Shown: one piece after another, positions 40,320 through 48,606 of the stretch
How positions within the stretch are numbered: position 1 is the first letter of the stretch
Layout: the number at the start of each line of letters is the position of its first letter
Assembly: GCF_040685555.1 (NCBI RefSeq)
Contig: NZ_JBFBIK010000031.1
Location: 1-64,000 of the forward strand
Direction of reading: 5' to 3'
Source: Sphaerisporangium sp040685555
Lineage (GTDB): Bacteria > Actinomycetota > Actinomycetes > Streptosporangiales > Streptosporangiaceae
DNA length: 64,000 bases
Position numbers and translations under genes: made by a program
Notes under the pieces: generated by a model
Databases searched by the model: none
Told to the model about the DNA's origin: nothing
Seen by the model: the letters and a program-made list of their open reading frames with translations, nothing else

Positions 40320-43300
40320 CCTCTTTGGCCTCCCTTGATGGGGTGGCCTCCTGCGTGGGGGTGAGGTCCATCGTGTCCCTGCGAGGGGTGAACGCCATCG
40401 GGCCCGAGCTGCCCGGGCTGGCGTGCCAGAGCTTGCGCGGCGGGATTCGCAGGCCGGGAGGGGCGCCGTTGTCGGCGTAGGGGGAGAGCCGGTACCCGTT
40501 GCCGTACTCGATGGGACGCCCGCCGACGCTCCCCGTCTCCTCGCGGACGACGCCCAGCATGGCCCACACCTCGTCCATGCCTCCGGTGCGCCAGGCCTCG
40601 TCCACGTCGACGAGGTTCCAGCAGTCCAGGGCGCGCAGGGACACCGCCCGCGCGCCGACCCGCCGTACGACCCCCTTGGCGACCATCAGCCACGACCCGA
40701 AGATCGTGGCGGCGCAGTGCCCCTGCACCGACTCGAAGAAGGTCAGGTCGATCGGGCCGGTCGAGTCGTCCAGCGTGGTGAAGACGACCCGCTGCCCCGA
40801 GCGCACCGCCGGGGTCTGCGTGGCGACCTTCACCCCGGCGACGAGGATCTCGGCGCCGTTGCGCATCCTGAGCAGCTCGCTGGACCTGACGACGCCGATC
40901 GCGTCGAGCAGCTCCTCGTGGAAGCCGATCACGTGGCGGCTGACGTCCATGCCGAGGATCTCCAGCTCGGCCTGCACGGCTTCCGCCTCGGTCATCTCCG
41001 GGAGCTCGCCGGGCTCGATGCGCTCGGTGAACCCCATCGGGAGCTGCACGGCCGGAGCCCTCTTCTCCCGCTCCTTCGGGGCGATGCAGGTGGTGGCGGT
41101 CCTCTTCCCCTTCCCCGCCGTCACGCCGGTGGAGGACGCCCGGTCGAGGGCGCCGACCTGGGCGAGCAGGTCGCGCCTGGTCAGCTCTCCCGGACGCCAG
41201 CGCGGGCCGCCGGGGTGCAGCCCGTACAGCGCGTCGACGCCGCCGACCTGCACGATGCGCTCGGCGACCGGCCTGGACGGGCGGGCGCGCTCCCAGAAGT
41301 CGGCCAGCGAGGTGTACGGCCGGCCCGCGACCATGCGTTCGACCTCGGCCTCGCTGATCCCCTTGACCGACGAGAACGGCACCCGCAGGCCGTACCCCTC
41401 CCCGATCCGCCGGGGCGGGAGGCCCCCAGGGACGTTCACCGGTTCCAGGAGGCCCAGCGGCCCGACCGGCTCCTCGTCCAGCGGCTCACGGGGCTCTGTG
41501 CCGGCTTCCGGGTTCTGACGCCGTTCGACGAGCCAGGTCCTGCCGGAGTGGTTGACGTCCAGCGGCAGGACCTCCACCCCGCACTGGCGGGCCTCGTCGA
41601 GGATGACCCGGTTGGGGTACATGCCGGGCTCGTGCGTGAGCACTCCGGCGAAGAACGCGGCCGCGTGGTGCCGTTTCAGCCAGGACGACTGGTAGGTGGG
41701 CAGCGCGAACGCCGCCGCGTGCGCCTTGCAGAACCCGAACGAGCCGAACGCGTCGAGCACCTTCCACGCCCGGTCGGTCGTCCCCCTGTCGAACTCGGGG
41801 AGCACCTCGCCCTCCCACCACGCCAGGACCCGGTCACGGCCCTCGGGGGTGCCGAGGTCGCGGCGGATCCTCTCGGCCTCCGACAGGCCGCAGCCGGTCA
41901 TGATGTCGACGATCCTCAGGACCTGCTCGTGGAAGACGACGACGCCATGGGTCTCCAGCAGCGACACCCTGAGCTTCGGGTGGGGATAGTACGGCTGGCG
42001 CCAGCCGTGCCTGGCCTCCAGGTACGGGGTGACCATGTCGGAGTTGACCGGGCCCGGCCGGAACAGCGAGATGTCCACGATCAGGTCGTGCATCGTGCGG
42101 GGCTCCAGCTTGGCCACCAGCTCGCGCTGGCCGGGCGACTCGATCTGGAAGCAGCCGAGCGTGCGGCCGGTGCAGATCATGTCGTAGGTCGCCCGGTCGT
42201 CCTGCGGGACGCCCCTGTCGAGGTCGATGTCCTGGCCGTCCACCCGCTTGATCTCGCTGAGCGCGTACGCCATCGCCGACTGCATCCGCACGCCGAGCAC
42301 GTCGAGCTTGAGCAGCCCGGCCTCCTCGACGTCCTCCTTGTCGAACTGGCTCATCGGGAACTCCAGCAGGCTGCGCTCGACGGGGGTGCGGTCGCGCAGC
42401 CCGGAGTTGCCGACGAGCACGCCGCACGGGTGCAGGGCGATGTGCCTGGGCAGCCCGTCGAGCTTCTCCGCGAGCCGGAACATGGTCGAAAGCGCCCGGT
42501 CGTTGAGGCCGCTGTCGCGCAGCTCGGGCAGGTCGGAGAGGGCGGAGCGTATCTGCCTGGCCCTGATGTGCGGGAACGCCTTGGCGATGACGTCGGTCTC
42601 GTGCGGCGGCAGGCCCATGGCCGCGCCGACGTCGCGGATGGCGCTGCGCGCACGGTAGGTCTCCATCATGGAAACGCAGGCCACCCGGCTCTCGCCGTAC
42701 CGTTCGAGGATCGCCCGGTAGCAGTCGAGCCGCCGCGCCGACTCCACGTCCACGTCGATGTCGGGCAGCCCCTTGCGGCCTTCGGACAGGAAGCGCTCCA
42801 TCAGGAGGCCGTGGTCGAGCGGGTTCACCTCGCCGATGCGGATGAGGTAGTTGACCAGGCTGCCCGCCCCCGATCCCCTGATCGCGCAGCGGACGCCCAT
42901 CTCGCGGATCATGTCCGTGATGCCAGACACGACTATGAAATATCCGGATAGCTGCTTCCGCTCGATGATGTGCAGCTCGGACGCAAGGCGCTCCCGCGCG
43001 TCGCTGGACCGTTCCAGCCCGCGGTCCACCAGCCCGTCCTCACACAGGTGACGCAGCAGCGGGACCGGGTCCCTGCCGACCTCCGGCAGGTGGAGCCGCT
43101 CCTGCCCGCCGCGCAGCGCCAGGACCTCCAGGGGTTCGAGCACGCATCGCTCCGCGACCTCCCTCGTACGGGCGAGCAGCCCGCGGGCGCGATCACGGTC
43201 GCCCTCGCAGATCCGCGTGGCCACCTGCCACATCTCCTTGCCGCTCTTGAGGTAGGCGTGCGAGGCCGAGTGCTCCAGGTGTCTCGGGTGGAGGGGTACG

Positions 43301-43965
43301 AGCTTGCGCGCGGCGTCGAGCACGTTGCCGACCCGGTAGTCCCCCGGGTCGAGGTGGCGCACGGCGTTGGTCAGCACGGCGGGCACCCCCACCGACTCCG
43401 CGAGCGCGAGCATGCGCAGGGCGGCGTTCGCCTCGCGGTAGCCGTACTGGTCGACGACCTCGACCACCACGCCGGGAACCGCGGCCCGCCACGCGAGGAG
43501 CAGCGCGCGGGCGTGCTCGTCACGGCGCGCGGCCAGCGCCCGGCCGACGTCGGACCTCGGGCCCAGCATGACCAGCAGCTCGCTCGCGTGCGAGGCGACC
43601 AGGTCACGGGTCACCCGGGGCTCGCCACGCTCCCCCGCGTAGTGGGCGGCGGTGGTGAGCCTGCACAGGTGCGCCCACCCGCCGCTCCGCGCCAGCACGG
43701 TGACGCGGACCTCGCCATCGTCCTTCCCCTGGGCCTTTCCCCGGCCACCGCCGGGGCTCCCGAGCGCGAAGTCGACGCCGACGACGGGCCTGACGCCGGC
43801 GTCGGCGCACGCCTGGACGTGCTTGACCGCGCCGTACATGCCGTCGCGGTCGGTCAGCGCGAGGATGTTCATCTCGTGCTCCACCGCCCGCTGGACCAGC
43901 TCGCGGGGGAACGCCGAGCCGTACCGCAGCGAATAGGCGGAGGCGACGTGCAGGTGAGGGAACAT
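40213..43965 (-). CDS. dnaE2: Error-prone DNA polymerase DnaE2
   Basis: 1250 residues. PHP domain at the start (PHLHVASAYSLRYGSAFP, with one His of the HxH motif replaced by Ala, normal in actinobacterial DnaE2). Palm: IRGSGAGSLVNYLIRIG, catalytic Asp pair in LPDIDVDVESARR and the third in LLKLDVLGVRM. Fingers with SFGFCKAHAAAFALPTYQSS; OB part near 1080 (GAEILVAGVKVATQTPAVRS). It performs translesion synthesis with ImuA/ImuB, which are not in the window. The last ~80 residues are Ser/Arg/Pro rich and overlap the DUF4328 gene, so the frame may have drifted past its original stop. The ATG overlaps the DUF6504 stop by one base. Confidence 0.93.
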   Translation of the reverse strand: MFPHLHVASAYSLRYGSAFPRELVQRAVEHEMNILALTDRDGMYGAVKHVQACADAGVRPVVGVDFALGSPGGGRGKAQGKDDGEVRVTVLARSGGWAHLCRLTTAAHYAGERGEPRVTRDLVASHASELLVMLGPRSDVGRALAARRDEHARALLLAWRAAVPGVVVEVVDQYGYREANAALRMLALAESVGVPAVLTNAVRHLDPGDYRVGNVLDAARKLVPLHPRHLEHSASHAYLKSGKEMWQVATRICEGDRDRARGLLARTREVAERCVLEPLEVLALRGGQERLHLPEVGRDPVPLLRHLCEDGLVDRGLERSSDARERLASELHIIERKQLSGYFIVVSGITDMIREMGVRCAIRGSGAGSLVNYLIRIGEVNPLDHGLLMERFLSEGRKGLPDIDVDVESARRLDCYRAILERYGESRVACVSMMETYRARSAIRDVGAAMGLPPHETDVIAKAFPHIRARQIRSALSDLPELRDSGLNDRALSTMFRLAEKLDGLPRHIALHPCGVLVGNSGLRDRTPVERSLLEFPMSQFDKEDVEEAGLLKLDVLGVRMQSAMAYALSEIKRVDGQDIDLDRGVPQDDRATYDMICTGRTLGCFQIESPGQRELVAKLEPRTMHDLIVDISLFRPGPVNSDMVTPYLEARHGWRQPYYPHPKLRVSLLETHGVVVFHEQVLRIVDIMTGCGLSEAERIRRDLGTPEGRDRVLAWWEGEVLPEFDRGTTDRAWKVLDAFGSFGFCKAHAAAFALPTYQSSWLKRHHAAAFFAGVLTHEPGMYPNRVILDEARQCGVEVLPLDVNHSGRTWLVERRQNPEAGTEPREPLDEEPVGPLGLLEPVNVPGGLPPRRIGEGYGLRVPFSSVKGISEAEVERMVAGRPYTSLADFWERARPSRPVAERIVQVGGVDALYGLHPGGPRWRPGELTRRDLLAQVGALDRASSTGVTAGKGKRTATTCIAPKEREKRAPAVQLPMGFTERIEPGELPEMTEAEAVQAELEILGMDVSRHVIGFHEELLDAIGVVRSSELLRMRNGAEILVAGVKVATQTPAVRSGQRVVFTTLDDSTGPIDLTFFESVQGHCAATIFGSWLMVAKGVVRRVGARAVSLRALDCWNLVDVDEAWRTGGMDEVWAMLGVVREETGSVGGRPIEYGNGYRLSPYADNGAPPGLRIPPRKLWHASPGSSGPMAFTPRRDTMDLTPTQEATPSREAKEVSLRWDTCAGEATAARAAASGGARSPKGGRSSSPR

Positions 43966-44231
43966 CAGTCCCACGCCCTGAGCAACAGCCAGCCGCCGCT
44001 CGCGGTGTCGAACCGCAGCTCGTAGGAACCGATCTCCTTGGAGGGACTCGCCTCGACCCGCCAGAACCGGCGCTCGCCCGGATCGTTCTCGGAGACCTTC
44101 CACCACTCGCGGGAGGTCACCCAGTGATCGAGGATCCGGTGGACGACGTAGAGCCGGTCACGCCACACGAAGCGGGCGGGCTCGTCGTCGCGGGTCCACA
44201 CCTCGATGGGATCCCCATAGATTCTGCTCAA
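43965..44231 (-). CDS. DUF6504 protein of the dnaE2 unit
   Basis: 88 residues from a TTG start (MSRIYGDPIEVWTRDDEPAR), with GGGAGAAG about seven bases before it. Beta-rich: RFVWRDRLYVVHRILDHW, REWWKVSENDPGERRFWRVE, SYELRFDTASGGWLLLRAWD. Genes of this family sit directly before dnaE2 or near imuB in actinomycetes and belong to the SOS mutagenesis set. The TGATG overlap couples it to dnaE2. Confidence 0.85.
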   Translation of the reverse strand: MSRIYGDPIEVWTRDDEPARFVWRDRLYVVHRILDHWVTSREWWKVSENDPGERRFWRVEASPSKEIGSYELRFDTASGGWLLLRAWD

Positions 44232-44295
44232 GGCGCTTCTTCTCCCTGGGCCTCTCGAACTTGTCGGCACCCGGGGGAAGACGGGCGGTGCTACA

Positions 44296-44311
44296 TCGAA
44301 CATATGTTCTC
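44296..44311 (-). promoter_or_regulatory. LexA (SOS) box of the dnaE2 unit
   Basis: TCGAACATATGTTCTC matches the actinobacterial LexA consensus TCGAACATATGTTCGA at all but the last two positions. It lies 65 bases before the DUF6504 start. It also lies about 190 bases before the ABC binding-protein gene on the other strand, which is less likely to be its target. Confidence 0.85.
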
Positions 44312-44500
44312 AGGGCCCGGAGGGCAAATCACCACCGCCCTGGGACCGGCGGGGCGGGCAGGCAGGATCTTGGTGAACCATCGAGGCCCAGTTCGTCACC
44401 GTTTGTTCACATAACTACACCGGAATGCAGCAAAGTAGATGCAAGTTGTTGTCCCACCTCACTTATCTTTCTCCCACACCTCCGAAAGTGGGAGCAAAGC

Positions 44501-45664
44501 GTGCATTCACCCCGAACGCGTATGGTCGGCCTGGCGGCCGTGCTTACCGTTGCTACATCCCTGGGCGCGGCGTGTGGTGCCGCACCGACGACCAGCTCTC
44601 AGACCGGCGCCTCCGGCGGCGGGAGCGTCGCGAAGACCGCGACCTCCGCCACCGACCTCGGCGGTCTCGACAAGCTCGTCGAGGCGGCCAAGAAGGAAGG
44701 CCAGCTCAACGTCATCGCCCTCCCCCCGGACTGGGCGAACTACGGCGAGATCATCCAGGCGTTCACCACCAAGTACGGCATCAAGGTCAACAGCGAGAAC
44801 CCCGACGGTTCCAGCTCCGACGAGATCAACGCCGTCAAGACCCGCAAGGGCCAGGACCGCGCTCCCGACGTGCTCGACCTCGGCACCGCCTTCGCGCTCA
44901 GCGGCGCCGCCGAGGGCCTGTTCGCCCCGTACAAGGTCCAGACCTGGGACAAGATCCCCGAGGGCCAGAAGGACGCGAACGGCACCTGGTTCAACGACTA
45001 CGGCGGCTACGTCTCCATCGGCTGTGACGCCAAGCGCATCAAGGCGTGCCCGCAGACCTTCGCCGACCTGCTGAAGCCCGAGTACAAGGGCAAGGTCGCG
45101 CTGAACGGCAACCCGACCAAGGCGGGCTCCGCCTTCGCCGGCGTGTTCGCCGCCTCGCTCGCCAACGGCGGCTCCTTCGACGACATCCAGCCCGGCCTGG
45201 AGTTCTTCAAGAAGCTCAAGGCCGCCGGCAACTTCAACCCGGTCGAGTCGACCCCCGCGACCGTGCAGAACGGCGAGACGCCGATCAGCATCGACTGGGA
45301 CTACCTCAACGCCGGGTACACCGAGCAGTTCGCCGCCAAGGGCGTCGACTGGAAGGTCACGGTACCCACCGACGGCAAGTACGCCCAGTACTACGCCCAG
45401 GCGATCAACAAGGACGCCCCCCACCCGGCCGCCGCGCGGCTGTGGCAGGAGTTCCTCTACAGCCCCGAGGGCCAGAACCTCTACCTGAAGGGGTACGCCC
45501 GCGCCGTGCTGCTGCCCGCCATGCAGACCGACGGCACGGCCGACGCGGCCCTGGTCGACAAGCTTCCCAAGGTCGACGGCACGCCCGAGTTCGCCAGCGA
45601 CGCCCAGGTCACCAAGGCCAAGGAAGTCCTGGCCACCGGCTGGGGCGCCGCGGTCTCCGGCTGA
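44501..45664 (+). CDS. ABC importer substrate-binding lipoprotein
   Basis: 387 residues. Signal region RMVGLAAVLTVATSLGAAC with Cys25 as the probable lipid-modified residue (a weak lipobox, GAAC). Mature protein is a type II binding fold: LDKLVEAAKKEGQLNVIALP, NYGEIIQAFTTKYGIKVNSE, RAPDVLDLGTAFALSG, WFNDYGGYVSIGCDAKRI, PISIDWDYLNAGYTEQF. This is the Fe3+/polyamine/phosphonate class. GTG after GGGAG. It heads a complete importer operon; the ligand cannot be read with confidence. Confidence 0.88.
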   Translation: MHSPRTRMVGLAAVLTVATSLGAACGAAPTTSSQTGASGGGSVAKTATSATDLGGLDKLVEAAKKEGQLNVIALPPDWANYGEIIQAFTTKYGIKVNSENPDGSSSDEINAVKTRKGQDRAPDVLDLGTAFALSGAAEGLFAPYKVQTWDKIPEGQKDANGTWFNDYGGYVSIGCDAKRIKACPQTFADLLKPEYKGKVALNGNPTKAGSAFAGVFAASLANGGSFDDIQPGLEFFKKLKAAGNFNPVESTPATVQNGETPISIDWDYLNAGYTEQFAAKGVDWKVTVPTDGKYAQYYAQAINKDAPHPAAARLWQEFLYSPEGQNLYLKGYARAVLLPAMQTDGTADAALVDKLPKVDGTPEFASDAQVTKAKEVLATGWGAAVSG

Positions 45665-45675
45665 GCTGTACGCAC

Positions 45676-46569
45676 ATGACTGAAACACACGCGACGGCTC
45701 CCGCCGACCTCCCGCAGGCGAAACCTGCCGGGGGAGGCGGGGGCCGTACCCGCTCGAAGGGATGGACGGCGGCGCTTCCCCTGCTGCTGTTCGTCGGCCT
45801 CGCCTTCGGAATCCCGGCGGTCGCGCTGCTCGGCGGGGCGTTCACCTCGGACGGCTCGCTCAGCACCGCGAACCTCACCGCGTCCCTCCAGGGCGCCTAC
45901 CTCACCGCACTGCTCGGCAGCGTGAAGCTGTCCGCGCTCGTCGCGGTGGCGGGGGCCGTCCTTGGGACCTTCCTCGCCCAGGCCGTCGTCACCTCGCGCT
46001 TCCGCGCGCTGCGCGAGGCCGTGCTGACCGCCTCCGGGGTGCTCGCCAACTTCGGCGGCGTCCCGCTGGCCTTCGCCTGGATCGCCACGCTCGGCAACTC
46101 CGGCGTGCTGACCACGCGTCTCGGCCTCGGCGACCACGGCTGGAGCCTCTACAGCTTCTGGGGCCTCGCCCTGGTGTACCTCTACTTCTCGGTGCCGCTG
46201 ATGGTGCTGGTCGTCGTCCCCGCCCTCGACGGGCTGCGCCCGCAGTGGCGCGAGGCGGCCCAGAACAACGGTGCGAGCGCCTGGCAGTTCTGGCGGTACG
46301 TCGGCATCCCGGTGCTCACGCCCAGCCTGCTCGGCGGGGTGGTGCTGCTGTTCGGCGGCGCCTTCGCGGCGTACGCGACCGCCGCCGCCATGGTGGGCAC
46401 GGTCGTCCCGCTGGTCACCCTCCAGATCGCCGACGCGCTGACCGGCAACGTGCTGATCGGTCACGAGAACGTCGCGCTGGCGCTCAGCTTCGACATGATC
46501 GTGGTGGCCGGCCTGGTCATGGCGGTCTACCTGCCCCTCCAGCGCAGGAGTGCCCGATGGCTGCGCTGA
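45676..46569 (+). CDS. ABC importer permease 1
   Basis: 297 residues, six membrane helices. Type I importer permease with the EAA loop LRPQWREAAQNNGASAWQFW followed by GIPVLTPSLLGG. Located 11 bases after the binding-protein gene. Pairs with permease 2 to form the channel. Its end overlaps the first copy of a duplicated segment that contains the start of the next gene. Confidence 0.9.
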   Translation: MTETHATAPADLPQAKPAGGGGGRTRSKGWTAALPLLLFVGLAFGIPAVALLGGAFTSDGSLSTANLTASLQGAYLTALLGSVKLSALVAVAGAVLGTFLAQAVVTSRFRALREAVLTASGVLANFGGVPLAFAWIATLGNSGVLTTRLGLGDHGWSLYSFWGLALVYLYFSVPLMVLVVVPALDGLRPQWREAAQNNGASAWQFWRYVGIPVLTPSLLGGVVLLFGGAFAAYATAAAMVGTVVPLVTLQIADALTGNVLIGHENVALALSFDMIVVAGLVMAVYLPLQRRSARWLR

Positions 46570-46620
46570 CGCCCGCCCGTCCCGAGTACAGGAGCGCACG
46601 ATGGCCGCGCTGACGCCCAC
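46546..46620. repeat. 44-bp-period tandem duplication at the permease 1/permease 2 junction
   Basis: AGGAGTGCCCGATGGCTGCG (46546 on) recurs as AGGAGCGCACGATGGCCGCG (46590 on); the 31-base copies differ at about four positions. Each holds a ribosome site, an ATG and the codons for MAALTP. Confidence 0.9.
46557..46613 (+). CDS. 18-codon chimeric mini-frame between the permease genes
   Basis: The first copy's ATG reads MAALTPARPEYRSARWPR: it opens like permease 2 (MAALTP) and ends like permease 1 (RSARWLR). It overlaps both neighbours by 13 bases and has AGGAG before it. Probably keeps translation flowing into permease 2 rather than making a useful peptide. Confidence 0.4.
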   Translation: MAALTPARPEYRSARWPR

Positions 46621-47470
46621 GGTGCTCCCCGATGTCGGCGCGCCCGCCGCCCCCACCGGCCGCCCCCGGCGCGTGCGCGTCTGGCGCGGCGTGGTGCTGG
46701 TGCTGGCCGCGTTGTACTTCGTGACGCCGCTGCTGGCGTCGTTCGTCTTCACCGTCAACGACCCCACCGAGGGCTTCACGCTCGACGCCTACCTGGAGAT
46801 CTTCTCCGCGGAGGGGTTCGTCCAGAGCCTGCTGCTCTCGCTGGGGCTGGCCGTCGCGACGATCGTCGTCGTGCTGGCCCTCACGCTCCCGGCGATGCTC
46901 GCCGTACGGCTCAGCGCGCCGAGGCTGCGGCCGGTGATGGAAGTAATCTGCACCCTGCCGCTGGTGGTCCCGCCGATCACGTTCGTCGCCGGCATCAGCA
47001 CGGTGCTGCGCTGGGGACCCGACTACCTGGCGACCACGCCGTTCTACCAGACGATCATCGCCATCCAGAACCCGTCGTTCCCCGTGGTCCTGGTCATCGC
47101 CGACGTCGTGCTCGCGCTGCCGTTCGTCTACCGGGCGCTGGACGCCGGGCTCGGCGCGATGGACGTCCGCACGCTGGTGGAGGCCGCCAGGAACTGCGGG
47201 GCCTCCTGGCCGCACGTCATGTTCCGGGTGGTCGTGCCCAACCTGAAGGCGGGCCTCGCGAGCGCGTCGTTCCTGACCCTCGCGCTCGTGCTCGGGGAGT
47301 ACACCGTCGCGCGGCTGCTCGGCTTCCAGCCGTTCTCCGTGTGGATCGTCACGATCTCCGGTGCGAACGCCGCCATGTCGGTCGCCGTATCCATCTTCAG
47401 CCTGCTGCTCACCTGGCTGTTGCTGCTTGTCCTTTCCACCGCCGGCACCAGGCAAAGGAGTGGTTCGTGA
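46601..47470 (+). CDS. ABC importer permease 2
   Basis: 289 residues, six membrane helices (VLVLAALYFVTPLLASFVFT first). EAA loop MDVRTLVEAARNCGASWPHV then FRVVVPNLKAGLA. The second ATG of the duplicated segment with AGGAG seven bases before it is the natural start. The stop overlaps the ATPase start (GTGA). Confidence 0.9.
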   Translation: MAALTPTVLPDVGAPAAPTGRPRRVRVWRGVVLVLAALYFVTPLLASFVFTVNDPTEGFTLDAYLEIFSAEGFVQSLLLSLGLAVATIVVVLALTLPAMLAVRLSAPRLRPVMEVICTLPLVVPPITFVAGISTVLRWGPDYLATTPFYQTIIAIQNPSFPVVLVIADVVLALPFVYRALDAGLGAMDVRTLVEAARNCGASWPHVMFRVVVPNLKAGLASASFLTLALVLGEYTVARLLGFQPFSVWIVTISGANAAMSVAVSIFSLLLTWLLLLVLSTAGTRQRSGS

Positions 47471-48540
47471 ACGGGGCTCGGGTGGAGTTCCGAGGGCTTC
47501 GCCGTACCTTCGGCACCGCCGTCGCCCTCGACGGCCTTGACCTGACCGTCGAGCCGGGCGAGCTCATCGCCCTGCTGGGCCCGTCGGGCTGCGGCAAGAC
47601 GACGGCGCTGCGCTGCGTCGCGGGCTTCGAGACCCCCGACGCGGGAGCCGTGCTGGTCGACGGCGAGGACATCACCCGCGTCCCGGCCAACCGCCGCGAC
47701 GCCGGGATGGTCTTCCAGTCCTACAGCCTCTTCCCCAACCTGAACGCCCGCGACAACGTGGCGTTCGGGCTGCGGGTGCGCAAGGCGCCCACGGCCAAGC
47801 GGCACGCCCGTGCCGCCGAGCTGCTCGAACTGGTCGGCCTGCCCTCCCACGGCGACCGCTACCCGCACCAGCTCTCCGGCGGGCAGCAGCAGCGAGTGGC
47901 ACTGGCCCGCGCGCTGGCGCTGGAACCGCGCGTGCTGCTGCTCGACGAGCCGCTGTCCGCGCTCGACGCGAAGGTCCGGGTCTCGCTGCGCGAGGAGATC
48001 CGGCGGCTGCAGCTGTCGCTGGGCATCACCACGATCTTCGTGACCCACGACCAGGAGGAGGCCCTCTCGATCGCCGACCACGTCGCGGTGCTCAAGGAGG
48101 GAAGGCTGGAGCAGTCCGGTCCGCCCGCCGACATCTACGACCGTCCGGCCACGCCGTTCGTGGCCGAGTTCGTCGGGACCATGAACCACCTGCCCGGCCG
48201 GCTCGACGGCGAGGAGGTCGAGGTCATCGGGCAGCGCCTGCCCGTACACGGCCGGCGGCCGGACTCCACCGACGTCGACGTGCTCGTCCGCCCCGAGACC
48301 GTGCTGGTCACCCCCGCGGAGGACGGGGAGGCGCTGATCGTCACCTCGTCGTTCCGAGGCGCGTCCGTACGGCTGCGCCTGCGCCTCGGCGACGGGACCG
48401 AGATCCTCGCGGACCTGCCCGGACACGACGCCGTACGGCTCGCGCCCGGCGGCCGGGCCACCGTGCGGCTCGTGGAGCGGCCGGTCCTCGTCGCGGCGCG
48501 GACGGCTTCGGCTTCGGAGGCTCTGCCTGCGGCCGGGTAA
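47467..48540 (+). CDS. ABC importer ATPase (PotA/FbpC type)
   Basis: 357 residues. Walker A LLGPSGCGKTTALR, Q-loop VFQSYSLFPNLN, signature LSGGQQQRVALARALA, Walker B RVLLLDEPLSALDAKV, switch His IFVTHDQEEALS. C-terminal TOBE-like domain (HLPGRLDGEEVEVIGQRLPV, then VRPETVLVTP). Drives the two permeases. Gene order binding protein, permease, permease, ATPase matches polyamine, iron and 2-aminoethylphosphonate importers. Confidence 0.93.
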   Translation: MNGARVEFRGLRRTFGTAVALDGLDLTVEPGELIALLGPSGCGKTTALRCVAGFETPDAGAVLVDGEDITRVPANRRDAGMVFQSYSLFPNLNARDNVAFGLRVRKAPTAKRHARAAELLELVGLPSHGDRYPHQLSGGQQQRVALARALALEPRVLLLDEPLSALDAKVRVSLREEIRRLQLSLGITTIFVTHDQEEALSIADHVAVLKEGRLEQSGPPADIYDRPATPFVAEFVGTMNHLPGRLDGEEVEVIGQRLPVHGRRPDSTDVDVLVRPETVLVTPAEDGEALIVTSSFRGASVRLRLRLGDGTEILADLPGHDAVRLAPGGRATVRLVERPVLVAARTASASEALPAAG

Positions 48541-48606
48541 CGGGCCCCGCGGGCGTCGATCTCGATAGGGTGGCGGTCGCGTACAGGTGCATAGCGGTAA
48601 GGCGAC

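Noticed and set aside
40423..42951. 842-codon plus-strand frame opposite dnaE2
   Set aside because: Antisense of a polymerase with intact catalytic motifs; no domain of its own.
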